This document shows, piece by piece, positions 1-7,143 of a stretch of 28,803 nt of DNA. Source of the stretch: JBNNGK01 sp050268245 (GTDB lineage Bacteria; Pseudomonadota; Gammaproteobacteria; Enterobacterales; Enterobacteriaceae); assembly GCF_050268245.1 (NCBI RefSeq), contig NZ_JBNNGK010000026.1, positions 1-28,803 of the forward strand. The letters run 5' to 3'. Positions within the stretch are counted from its first letter, which is position 1; the number at the start of each line of letters is the position of its first letter. The position numbers and the translations under genes are program-made. Below the pieces are notes generated by a model that made no database searches, was not told the origin of the DNA, and worked only from the letters and a program-made list of their open reading frames with translations.

Positions 1-57
1 GATTTTTTCTCTTTCTTCCCGGCCGCTTTGTGAAGTGAATCACTTGCGCCGTGTCGA

Positions 58-94
58 TGGAGGCGCATTATAGGGAGTTCTCAGTAAGCCGCAA
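58..94 (-). promoter_or_regulatory. rRNA operon P1 promoter (reads out of the window)
   Basis: Read on the minus strand there is TTGCGG (89-94), a 16-bp spacer and a perfect TATAAT (67-72), then the GC-rich discriminator GCGCCTCC and a predicted start A at 58. This is the arrangement of E. coli rrn P1 promoters (TATAATGCGCCACCACTG...), including the short spacer and the stringent-response discriminator. The bases just upstream of the -35 (about 95-120) are AT-rich, as an UP element would be. The rRNA genes themselves lie left of position 1. In E. coli rrnE also diverges from purHD, which supports the call. Confidence 0.85.
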
Positions 95-170
95 CAGGTA
101 TTTTCAACAAAAACGTTCGTTTGCTGCATTCCACAGCAAAACCCGGCTTTATACCTTGTTTTGCACAAAC

Positions 171-179
171 TTATCCACA
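171..179 (+). promoter_or_regulatory. DnaA box, exact consensus TTATCCACA
   Basis: TTATCCACA is a perfect match to the strong DnaA-binding 9-mer. It lies between the rrn P1 promoter and the purH promoter, about 77 bp upstream of the rrn -35. Only one copy is seen here, so this is not an origin. A regulatory role is possible, but chance occurrence cannot be excluded. Confidence 0.4.
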
Positions 180-211
180 GAACGCATTTGGGCGGAAAAT
201 TCACGAGCGTC

Positions 212-233
212 ACGCAAACGTTTTCGCTACAAT
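212..233 (+). promoter_or_regulatory. PurR operator and purH promoter -10
   Basis: ACGCAAACGTTTTCGC (212-227) closely matches the palindromic PurR operator, with the central CG at 219-220. It is followed directly by TACAAT (228-233), a good -10. No good -35 is visible 17 bp upstream, and the operator fills the spacer, so bound PurR with hypoxanthine or guanine would block RNA polymerase. The same layout is known for E. coli purHD. The predicted mRNA has a leader of roughly 130 nt that contains a small CCCCT/AGGGG hairpin at 252-265. Confidence 0.85.
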
Positions 234-368
234 TCTCGACGATGAAACGGTCCCCTTTCCAGGGGCGCTATCTGAATCTGCTCCTGTCTTTCTCTCTATA
301 AAGACTTAAAAGGTCGAGATTCACGTAACGCTCTTACTACTGCGACTAAAAAGCCAAGGGATAAAACC

Positions 369-1958
369 ATGCAACAACCTCGTCCAATTCGCCGGGCGCT
401 GCTCAGCGTTTCTGACAAAGCCGGTATCGTTGAATTCGCCAGCGCGCTCTCCAGCCGTGGTGTTGAACTCCTCTCCACCGGTGGCACCGCACGTTTGCTC
501 GCTGATGCTGGGCTGACTGTTACCGAAGTTTCCGACTACACCGGCTTCCCGGAAATGATGGACGGACGAGTCAAGACCCTGCACCCTAAAGTACACGGCG
601 GCATTCTAGGCCGTCGCGGTCAGGACGATGACATCATGGGTCAACACGCCATCCAACCTATCGACATGGTCGTCGTTAATCTTTATCCGTTTGCTGAAAC
701 CGTAGCGCGACCAGATTGCTCACTGGAAGATGCGGTGGAAAACATTGATATCGGCGGCCCAACCATGGTGCGTTCGGCAGCCAAGAACCACAAAGATGTT
801 GCCATTGTGGTCAAGAGCAGTGACTACGCTTCTATTATTACCGAGATGGATAACAACGCTGGCTCGCTGCTGTTCGCTACCCGTTTTGATCTGGCCATCA
901 AGGCCTTTGAGCATACCGCTTCTTACGACAGCATGATCGCCAACTATTTTGGTACGCAAGTACCGGCTTATCACGGTGATACCGGGCAGCCGGCCGGCCG
1001 TTTCCCACGTACGTTGAATCTGAACTACGTGAAAAAGCAGGATATGCGTTACGGCGAAAACAGCCACCAGCAAGCAGCCTTCTATATAGAAGAGAATGTG
1101 CAGGAATCTTCCGTGGCAACCGCAACGCAATTGCAGGGCAAGGCGCTGTCCTATAACAATATCGCTGATACCGATGCTGCACTGGAATGCGTAAAGGAAT
1201 TCGACCAGCCGGCCTGCGTTATCGTCAAACATGCCAACCCGTGCGGTGTGGCGATCGGTGAGGATATTCTGGCGGCGTATGAGCGCGCTTACAAAACCGA
1301 TCCAACCTCAGCATTCGGGGGCATCATTGCCTTTAACCGAGAACTGGACGCAGCAACCGCCCAAGCCATCATCAGCCGTCAATTCGTCGAGGTGATTATC
1401 GCACCAGGCATCAGCGAAGAAGCTCGAACCTTGGTCGCAGCCAAACAAAATGTACGGGTGTTAGCTTGTGGACAATGGCAACAGCGTGTCGCCGGGCTCG
1501 ATTTCAAGCGCGTAAATGGGGGATTATTGGTCCAGGATCGCGATCTAGGAATGGTGACCGAAGGCGATTTGCGTGTCGTTACCGAACGACAACCCACAGA
1601 ACAAGAACTTCAGGACGCACTGTTTTGCTGGAAGGTAGCGAAGTTTGTTAAATCCAACGCTATCGTTTATGCGCGCGATAATATGACTATCGGCATCGGC
1701 GCAGGTCAGATGAGCCGCGTATATTCGGCGAAAATCGCCGGTATTAAAGCCGCAGATGAAGGGCTAGAAGTAAAAGGTTCGGCCATGGCGTCAGACGCTT
1801 TCTTCCCATTCCGTGACGGTATCGACGCAGCAGCAGCCGTAGGCATTACCTGCGTCATTCAGCCTGGCGGCTCTATTCGTGACGACGAAGTGATCGCCGC
1901 AGCTAATGAACACGGTATTGCGATGATCTTCACTGACATGCGTCACTTCCGCCACTGA
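369..1958 (+). CDS. purH: Bifunctional AICAR transformylase / IMP cyclohydrolase
   Basis: PurH catalyses the last two steps of de novo IMP synthesis. It transfers a formyl group from 10-formyl-tetrahydrofolate to AICAR, then closes the ring to give IMP, in the cytoplasm. The 529-residue product has the usual length. Residues 1 to about 150 form the MGS-like IMP cyclohydrolase domain, with KTLHPKVHGGIL at 69-80. The rest is the transformylase domain, with KHANPCG at 287-293 holding the catalytic Lys-His pair, and FRYGENSHQ-type sequence near residue 226. AAGGG at 356-360 lies 8 nt before the ATG and fixes the start. It is first in a purHD operon and is controlled by the PurR box upstream. No frame damage is seen. 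Confidence 0.97.
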   Translation: MQQPRPIRRALLSVSDKAGIVEFASALSSRGVELLSTGGTARLLADAGLTVTEVSDYTGFPEMMDGRVKTLHPKVHGGILGRRGQDDDIMGQHAIQPIDMVVVNLYPFAETVARPDCSLEDAVENIDIGGPTMVRSAAKNHKDVAIVVKSSDYASIITEMDNNAGSLLFATRFDLAIKAFEHTASYDSMIANYFGTQVPAYHGDTGQPAGRFPRTLNLNYVKKQDMRYGENSHQQAAFYIEENVQESSVATATQLQGKALSYNNIADTDAALECVKEFDQPACVIVKHANPCGVAIGEDILAAYERAYKTDPTSAFGGIIAFNRELDAATAQAIISRQFVEVIIAPGISEEARTLVAAKQNVRVLACGQWQQRVAGLDFKRVNGGLLVQDRDLGMVTEGDLRVVTERQPTEQELQDALFCWKVAKFVKSNAIVYARDNMTIGIGAGQMSRVYSAKIAGIKAADEGLEVKGSAMASDAFFPFRDGIDAAAAVGITCVIQPGGSIRDDEVIAAANEHGIAMIFTDMRHFRH

Positions 1959-1971
1959 TTCCTTTTTGTTT

Positions 1972-1993
1972 GCGTGCGCATAAATGCGCACGC
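1972..1993 (+). repeat. Perfect 9-bp hairpin between purH and purD
   Basis: GCGTGCGCA and TGCGCACGC pair perfectly across a TAAA loop. The hairpin lies just after the purH stop and ends 7 bases before the purD Shine-Dalgarno sequence. No T run follows, so it is unlikely to be an efficient intrinsic terminator. It may protect the upstream mRNA from 3' exonucleases or tune the purH to purD ratio; that role is inference. Confidence 0.7.
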
Positions 1994-2010
1994 CGTTTGT
2001 GGAGCACCTG

Positions 2011-3294
2011 ATGAATATTTTAATTATCGGTAACGGTGGGCGTGAACATGCGCTAGCCTGGAAAGCCGCACAGTCACCGCTGGCTGATAACGTGTATGTT
2101 GCACCAGGCAATGCCGGCACCGCATTGGAAAGTAACTTGGAAAACGTGGCGATTTCCGCCACTGATATTCCAGGATTGCTCGCTTTTGCGCAAAGCCACA
2201 ATATCGATCTGACCATTGTTGGCCCCGAAGCGCCGCTCGTGATTGGCGTGGTAGATGCATTCCAGGCCGCTGGTTTGAAAATTTTCGGCCCTTCACAAGC
2301 TGCAGCACAGTTAGAAGGTTCCAAAGCATTCACCAAAGATTTTCTGGCACGACACGCTATCCCAAGCGCGGAGTACCAAAACTTTACCGACGTGGAAGCA
2401 GCGCTGGCTTACGTGCGCAGTAAAGGTGCACCTATCGTCATTAAAGCGGATGGCTTGGCAGCAGGTAAAGGCGTGATTGTCGCCATGACATTGCAGGAAG
2501 CCGAAGAAGCCGTTCAGGACATGCTGGCAGGTAATGCCTTTGGCGATGCAGGCCACCGCATTGTCGTCGAAGAATTCCTTGAGGGTGAGGAAGCCAGTTT
2601 CATCGTCATGGTTGATGGCACAAATGTCGTGCCAATGGCCACCAGCCAAGATCACAAACGTGTCGGCGACGGTGACAGTGGCCCCAATACCGGCGGCATG
2701 GGCGCTTACTCACCGGCACCGGTGGTAACCGATGACATTCACCAGCGCATTATGGATCAGGTTATCTGGCCGACAGTGCGCGGCATGGCAGAAGAAGGTC
2801 ATACTTACATCGGCTTCCTATATGCAGGCCTAATGATTTCTGCCGATGGTCAGCCGAAGGTGATTGAATTTAATTGCCGCTTTGGCGATCCGGAAACACA
2901 ACCGATCATGATGCGCCTACGTTCCGATTTGGTTGAGCTGTGCCTGGCAGGTGCCGAAGGCAACCTGGATAAGAAAATCTCTGAATGGGATAACCGTCCA
3001 GCGTTGGGTGTGGTGCTGGCTGCCGGTGGCTATCCTGCCGAATACCGTACTGGCGATATCATTCACGGTCTACCACAGCAGGAAAGCGCCGATGGCAAAG
3101 TGTTCCACGCGGGAACGCATCTCGAAGGCAATGACGTTGTTACCAGCGGCGGGCGCGTATTGTGTGTAACAGCACTAGGTGAGACCGTTGCCCAAGCGCA
3201 GCAACGTGCTTATCAACTTGCGGAAGGTATTCAGTGGCAGGATAGTTTCTGCCGTAAGGATATCGGTTATCGCGCGATTGCGCGCGGTAAGTAA
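2011..3294 (+). CDS. purD: Phosphoribosylamine-glycine ligase (GAR synthetase)
   Basis: PurD joins phosphoribosylamine and glycine using ATP, giving GAR, the second step of purine synthesis. The ATP-grasp protein is 427 residues here, against about 429 in E. coli. GNGGREHA at 7-14 is the N-terminal nucleotide-like fold, IKADGLAAGKGV at about 144-155 binds ATP, DSGPNTGGMGAYSP follows at about 222-235, and EFNCRFGDPETQ carries metal ligands. An in-frame ATG at 1984 would add nine residues, but it is the last loop base of the intergenic hairpin and lacks a ribosome site. The ATG at 2011 follows GGAG (2001-2004) at 6 nt and gives the family N-terminus, so it is preferred. It is cotranscribed with purH across a 52-bp gap. 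Confidence 0.96.
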   Translation: MNILIIGNGGREHALAWKAAQSPLADNVYVAPGNAGTALESNLENVAISATDIPGLLAFAQSHNIDLTIVGPEAPLVIGVVDAFQAAGLKIFGPSQAAAQLEGSKAFTKDFLARHAIPSAEYQNFTDVEAALAYVRSKGAPIVIKADGLAAGKGVIVAMTLQEAEEAVQDMLAGNAFGDAGHRIVVEEFLEGEEASFIVMVDGTNVVPMATSQDHKRVGDGDSGPNTGGMGAYSPAPVVTDDIHQRIMDQVIWPTVRGMAEEGHTYIGFLYAGLMISADGQPKVIEFNCRFGDPETQPIMMRLRSDLVELCLAGAEGNLDKKISEWDNRPALGVVLAAGGYPAEYRTGDIIHGLPQQESADGKVFHAGTHLEGNDVVTSGGRVLCVTALGETVAQAQQRAYQLAEGIQWQDSFCRKDIGYRAIARGK

Positions 3295-3304
3295 CCGCAC
3301 ATCT

Positions 3305-3330
3305 GTAGGACGTAGTCTGCTGCGTCCTAC
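3305..3330. terminator. Hairpin between convergent purD and yjaH
   Basis: GTAGGACGTAG and CTGCGTCCTAC form an 11-bp stem with one G-T pair and a TCTG loop, 10 bp after the purD stop and 15 bp from the yjaH stop. Position between convergent genes suggests a bidirectional transcript end. Neither side has a clear T tract, so the terminator call is tentative; it could instead be a 3'-end stabilising structure. Confidence 0.45.
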
Positions 3331-3345
3331 TGCCCTACTCTTAGC

Positions 3346-4041
3346 CTACAACGAACCCTCTTTCGGCTCCCAGTGGCAAAAGTCTTCGTTCGCGACCAAT
3401 AACAACTCACGCCCTTCCGGCGCATCTAACCAGGCAATACTCAGTGGCCCACGGCTGTTTTTCTCTCGTCGTTCTATCCAAGCGATGGACGAACGGTTCA
3501 GCCCTGGATTAATCCGTTTTCCTGCGCAGGTTTGCACCATTCCCTGTTGCCAACGCCCCTGTAGCAATTGCACCTTGCCAACACGCAAGGCATCGCTTAA
3601 CGCCAGCACACGACGCGCCTGATAGCTATAGCGCGCAATATCATCAGCAGATAATTGTTCACGGCGCGTTGCCAATTGGCGCTGCATAAAACTCACGCTG
3701 CCATCGTCGGCAAAACGCAGTTGAATGGCATCTTTATCGCTATCGATAGAGGTACGTTTGATCTGCCATAGCACACCATTCTGATATTCATAGTGTGTCA
3801 TGGTGGTACCCGCACCGCGATAGGGGCTGTATACGGCCATCAGCACCCGTGGACGCTGCCGATCGTCATCTTGACGCCATATCCTAACCACTCCCTGATC
3901 GGCCACATAACCGCTGGCAGAGAAGGCTGGAGGCGCTTTGTTCCAACTGCAGGCGCTTAGGCTAATGGCAATGCCACTCGCAATAAGCGCCTGGCGGATA
4001 AACAAAAGGGGCTTCAAAGGCCCCCTGTTTACTCTTTTCAC
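3346..4041 (-). CDS. yjaH: DUF1481 lipoprotein YjaH
   Basis: This is a predicted lipoprotein of unknown function in the DUF1481 family. Counting from the farthest start (GTG at 4041) it has 231 residues. An N-terminal hydrophobic stretch ends in the lipobox L-S-A-C with Cys31, so the mature protein should be lipid-anchored in the envelope; the next residues, Ser-Trp, do not give an Asp inner-membrane retention signal. The position directly downstream of hupA matches E. coli yjaH. The start is uncertain. GTG 4041 has no visible ribosome site, and the stretch 4000-4026 looks like the hupA terminator. A TTG at 4017, just after AGGGGG, would give a neat 22-residue signal peptide. It is convergent with purD; the zraPSR genes found between them in E. 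coli are absent. Confidence 0.8.
   Translation of the reverse strand: MKRVNRGPLKPLLFIRQALIASGIAISLSACSWNKAPPAFSASGYVADQGVVRIWRQDDDRQRPRVLMAVYSPYRGAGTTMTHYEYQNGVLWQIKRTSIDSDKDAIQLRFADDGSVSFMQRQLATRREQLSADDIARYSYQARRVLALSDALRVGKVQLLQGRWQQGMVQTCAGKRINPGLNRSSIAWIERREKNSRGPLSIAWLDAPEGRELLLVANEDFCHWEPKEGSL
4000..4026 (-). terminator. Intrinsic terminator of hupA, inside the yjaH frame
   Basis: On the minus strand AGGGGGCCTTTGAAGCCCC folds into a GC-rich stem of GGGG/CCCC plus inner pairs, and is followed by TTTTGTTT. It begins 28 bp after the hupA stop codon, as expected for the terminator of this abundant mRNA. It overlaps the 5' end of the yjaH reading frame, so yjaH expression from the hupA promoter would need read-through. 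Confidence 0.75.
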
Positions 4042-4053
4042 CGAAATGCGGTC

Positions 4054-4326
4054 TTACTTAACGGCGTCTTTCAGTGCTTTACCAGAAACGAACGCAGGTA
4101 CGTTAGCGGCTGCGATTTTGATTTCTTTACCGGTTTGTGGGTTGCGGCCAGTGCGCTCTGCACGATGGTTTACTTTGAAAGTACCGAAACCAACCAATTG
4201 TACTGCATCACCTTCTTTCAGAGACTCAGTAATCGCTGCCAAGGTAGACTCCAGAGCCAGTTTAGCTTGTGCTTTGGAAAGGTCAGCCTTGTCCGCGATT
4301 ACATCAATCAGTTGAGTCTTGTTCAT
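4054..4326 (-). CDS. hupA: DNA-binding protein HU, alpha subunit
   Basis: HU is a small histone-like nucleoid protein that dimerises (with itself or HU-beta) and binds and bends DNA with little sequence preference. The 90-residue product has the full family pattern: the dimerising helices in the first 40 residues, GFGTFKV at 46-52 and the DNA-intercalating arm tip R61-N62-P63-Q-T-G. The neighbours (yjaG upstream, yjaH downstream) identify it as the alpha gene rather than hupB. AAGGA (4333-4337) precedes the ATG. The 189-bp gap upstream suggests its own promoter, but I cannot pick -35 and -10 boxes with confidence. That gap also contains the 10-bp palindrome GCCTTAAGGC at 4471-4480. Confidence 0.97.
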   Translation of the reverse strand: MNKTQLIDVIADKADLSKAQAKLALESTLAAITESLKEGDAVQLVGFGTFKVNHRAERTGRNPQTGKEIKIAAANVPAFVSGKALKDAVK

Positions 4327-4515
4327 AAGTTATCCTTACAGTGTGTTTATCGTTTGCAAAGCATCGAGTGCGACGGATATGCCGATTGACAGCACTCTCC
4401 TGCATACACGCACCGATAGCCACTTTTTTTTCGCCCCCCAAATGTAGACCAGACAGGGTGCGGATGTGAAGCCTTAAGGCATGACAAATCAGGCGTTAAA
4501 TCACGTTTTCTTGCC

Positions 4516-5106
4516 TTATTGCGTTAAATTTATCCCGATATTACTTACGCCAGCCTCGCGCAGGTCAGAACGCAGCCCTTTGATCAGGTCTAGGTCACGC
4601 TCCTCGCAGGCAGCCAACAGCCGGAAAATCTCCCATTGAATGTCCCATTCTTCCTCAACTGCCGGCAGAATTTTCAGCTCTTCATCGGTCATTTCTTTCC
4701 CGGCTTGGGTCATTTCCAACATCGCCACGGTACGAATAGACGTTTCGCTAATGGCAATGGCGTGCTCTAGCGTCTCCCCGCTGAGCCGCGAATGGATCAG
4801 TTCCCCTAATGCGATACAGGCATCGATCGCTGGGTAAACACCATAAAGATCGTACTCTTCTGCCGAAGGAATCGCCTCTTCCAACTTCTCGAGCTGGCTG
4901 TCGAAATTGACCTTAGCGTCTTTTACGACCAGCGTTTCCCACACCAAATCCAGAATACTGCGATAAATTGCCGGTTCACCAAACTCAGTTTGCAGACAGA
5001 ACATCTGGTAATTCGGATACATACGCTCGCACAGACTAGCCATAAAGGTCAAATGTTGCCAGCTTTCAAGCTTTTCCAGACGTAAATGAATTGGATTACG
5101 GAGCAT
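4516..5106 (-). CDS. yjaG: DUF416 family protein YjaG
   Basis: This is a 196-residue soluble protein with no signal peptide or membrane segment, in the DUF416 (YjaG) family, whose function is not established. The sequence is acidic and predicted mainly helical, starting MLRNPIHLRLEKLESWQ. It sits between nfi and hupA, exactly as in E. coli. The ATG at 5106 has only a weak ribosome site (GTGAG about 8 nt upstream). A 106-bp gap separates it from nfi, so it may be cotranscribed with hemE and nfi or have its own promoter; the sequence does not decide. Confidence 0.9.
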   Translation of the reverse strand: MLRNPIHLRLEKLESWQHLTFMASLCERMYPNYQMFCLQTEFGEPAIYRSILDLVWETLVVKDAKVNFDSQLEKLEEAIPSAEEYDLYGVYPAIDACIALGELIHSRLSGETLEHAIAISETSIRTVAMLEMTQAGKEMTDEELKILPAVEEEWDIQWEIFRLLAACEERDLDLIKGLRSDLREAGVSNIGINLTQ

Positions 5107-5148
5107 TATTTTGTCTCACTGACGTTATCTGCGGCGCAGTTTAACCTA

Positions 5149-5180
5149 TACCCATCATACTTCAAGCGGCATCGCTGTGA
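5149..5180 (+). repeat. Single end of a TATACCCA-type dispersed repeat
   Basis: TATACCCATCATACTTCAAG followed by a GC-rich stretch matches one end of a palindromic dispersed element that I recognise from Serratia, Yersinia and related genomes. A partner end is not visible before the nfi stop, so this looks like a remnant. A related element lies at 7018-7139. Confidence 0.5.
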
Positions 5181-5212
5181 ACGCTCCTGAGGTATCTTGG
5201 ACGGAAAAACCG

Positions 5213-5899
5213 TCATCGTGACATTTCTGGATGCGTGACCAGCCAACGTTGAAAAGCCGGACGCCGCGAGGCGATAGCATCAGCCCAACGCGTCGGTTCT
5301 GGCAAACGGTAGCCCGCCATGCAGCGTTTTACCCACGCTAATGCGCTGTCGGTGCTAACGCGGTGGCCGGTGGCGATAAACAGCGGATTACAGCGCGCTT
5401 TGCTACGCCATACCCATCCAAGCTGTTCTCCCTTATCAAACAAGGGCGTTTGCGCTCCATTCGCTTCGTCGAGCGGCTCAAACTTGCCGCACAGGCGCTT
5501 TTTCGCCACGCCAATGGTGGGAACATCCACCAACAGGCCAAAGTGGCTGGCAATACCTAAACGACGAGGATGCGAAATGCCATGACCGTCAACCAAGATC
5601 AGATCGGGTTTTTGGCGCAATTGCTGCCACGCCGCCAGCAGCGCCGGATATTCGCGGAATGATAAAAAACCTGGAATATAAGGCATGATGGTTGGCACAC
5701 GAGCAATTTGATATTCCACCAATTCCAGCGAAGGGTAGCGCAGAATCGCGATAGCTGCGCGCGTCACTGCACCCTCCTGCTCGAAACCAACGTCACAACC
5801 AGCGATAAAGGCGGGCGGGTCAATAAGGAGATCATCGTGGCGGATAACGTCTGAAGCGCGCTGCTGTTGCTCAACACGTAAACCCTGAGTATCGATCAC
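5213..5899 (-). CDS. nfi: Endonuclease V (deoxyinosine 3'-endonuclease)
   Basis: Endonuclease V cuts the second phosphodiester bond 3' to deoxyinosine and starts repair of deaminated adenine. The 228-residue product carries the catalytic acidic residues in their usual motifs: GCDVGF with Asp36, the YIPGFLSFRE block with Tyr74 and Glu83, and LVDGHG with Asp104. GVAKKRLCGK near 130-139 is also a family block. Two tandem GTG codons (5902 and 5899) are possible starts. AAGGAG (5905-5910) lies only 2 nt from the first but 5 nt from the second, so 5899 is chosen. The gene starts 21 bp after the hemE stop, which suggests cotranscription with hemE. Confidence 0.94.
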   Translation of the reverse strand: MIDTQGLRVEQQQRASDVIRHDDLLIDPPAFIAGCDVGFEQEGAVTRAAIAILRYPSLELVEYQIARVPTIMPYIPGFLSFREYPALLAAWQQLRQKPDLILVDGHGISHPRRLGIASHFGLLVDVPTIGVAKKRLCGKFEPLDEANGAQTPLFDKGEQLGWVWRSKARCNPLFIATGHRVSTDSALAWVKRCMAGYRLPEPTRWADAIASRRPAFQRWLVTHPEMSR

Positions 5900-5920
5900 C
5901 ACGTCTCCTTATCCATGTGT

Positions 5921-6985
5921 TTAGCGATGATATTTAGCCGATTGCGCATGTACGGCGGCAACAAAGGCACCGGCATTTTCTGGCGGAACGTCTTGATGGA
6001 TGCCGTGGCCCAGATTAAAGACATGGCCTTCACCGTGACCAAACCCGGCCAGAATCGTTTCCACTTCCTGCTCAATACGTTGTGGAGAAGCATAAAGCAT
6101 TGAAGGATCCATATTGCCTTGCAGCGCAACTTTGTCACCAACGCGACGGCGTGCATCAGCCATATCGGTCGTCCAATCCAGACCAAGTGCATCACATCCC
6201 GTCGCTGCCATCGCCTCCAGCCATTGGCCGCCACCTTTGGTAAACAACGTGACCGGCACCCGGCGGCCGTCGTTTTCACGCAGCAGCCCATCGACGATTT
6301 TATGCATATAGTTAAGTGAAAACTCGCGGTAATCACGCCCCGTCAGCACGCCTCCCCAGGTATCAAATATCATCACCGACTGAGCCCCGGCCTTGATCTG
6401 CGCATTAAGATACAGAATGACGCTGTCTGCCAACTTATCCAATAGCAAATGCAGCGTTTGCGGCTCGGCATACATCATCTTTTTCAGTTTAGTGAACGCC
6501 TTGCTGCTACCGCCTTCAACCATGTAAGTCGCCAACGTCCACGGACTGCCGGAAAAACCAATCAGCGGCACCTGGCCTTTCAGTTCGCGGCGAATAGTAC
6601 GTACCGCATTCATCACGTAGCCTAACTCCACTTCCGGATCGAACAACGGGAGTTTTTCTACGTCGGCACGGCAGGCGATCGGCGAGGAGAAACGCGGACC
6701 TTCGCCGGTTTCAAAGTAAAGCCCCAATCCCATTGCATCGGGAATCGTCAGAATGTCGGAGAAAAGAATGGCAGCATCCAAAGCATAACGTCGCAATGGC
6801 TGCAACGTCACTTCACAGGCTAGCTCGGCATTTTTGCACAGCGACATAAAATCACCGGCCTGAGCACGCGTTGCCTTATACTCCGGTAAATAACGACCGG
6901 CCTGGCGCATCATCCATACGGGGGTAACATCCACCGGCTGACGCATCAGCGCACGCAGGTATCGATCGTTCTTCAACTCATTCAT
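5921..6985 (-). CDS. hemE: Uroporphyrinogen III decarboxylase
   Basis: HemE removes four carboxyl groups from the acetate side chains of uroporphyrinogen III to make coproporphyrinogen III in haem synthesis; it is a cofactor-free cytoplasmic homodimer. The 354-residue length equals that of the E. coli enzyme. MMRQAGRYLPEY at 25-36 supplies the substrate-binding arginines (Arg27, Arg31), and FSDILTIPDAMG places the essential Asp at 77. GFSGSPWTLATYM and the C-terminal FNLGHGI are further family blocks. AAGGGAG lies about 8 nt before the ATG. It heads a minus-strand run with nfi; a repeat-bearing gap separates it from nudC. Confidence 0.97.
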   Translation of the reverse strand: MNELKNDRYLRALMRQPVDVTPVWMMRQAGRYLPEYKATRAQAGDFMSLCKNAELACEVTLQPLRRYALDAAILFSDILTIPDAMGLGLYFETGEGPRFSSPIACRADVEKLPLFDPEVELGYVMNAVRTIRRELKGQVPLIGFSGSPWTLATYMVEGGSSKAFTKLKKMMYAEPQTLHLLLDKLADSVILYLNAQIKAGAQSVMIFDTWGGVLTGRDYREFSLNYMHKIVDGLLRENDGRRVPVTLFTKGGGQWLEAMAATGCDALGLDWTTDMADARRRVGDKVALQGNMDPSMLYASPQRIEQEVETILAGFGHGEGHVFNLGHGIHQDVPPENAGAFVAAVHAQSAKYHR

Positions 6986-7017
6986 TTATCGGGCTCCCTT
7001 AATCATCTGCCGCTATT

Positions 7018-7139
7018 GTATACCCAAAATAATTGAAGATGCATCAAGGTGGCCGGCGCGTCTCCAACGGGGCGTGCCTCAAGCATAGGCCAACGAGCCG
7101 ATAAGACGCACCCACGCAGCATCAAGCATCATAGAAATC
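7018..7139 (+). repeat. Degenerate full copy of a TATACCCA-type palindromic repeat
   Basis: The left end reads TATACCCAAAATAATTGAAG. The right end, GCAGCATCAAGCATCATAG, resembles the inverted other end of the element (compare 5149-5168, inverted), with roughly two thirds of bases matching. Together they make a unit of about 122 bp that nearly fills the hemE-nudC gap. The family assignment rests on memory of similar repeats in Serratia and Yersinia; no mobility gene is associated. Confidence 0.5.
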
Positions 7140-7143
7140 CAAG

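Noticed and set aside
5200..5214. GACGG-AAAAA-CCGTC hairpin at the end of nfi
   Set aside because: It overlaps the nfi stop codon, has only a 5-bp stem and has no T tract after it, so it was not called a terminator.
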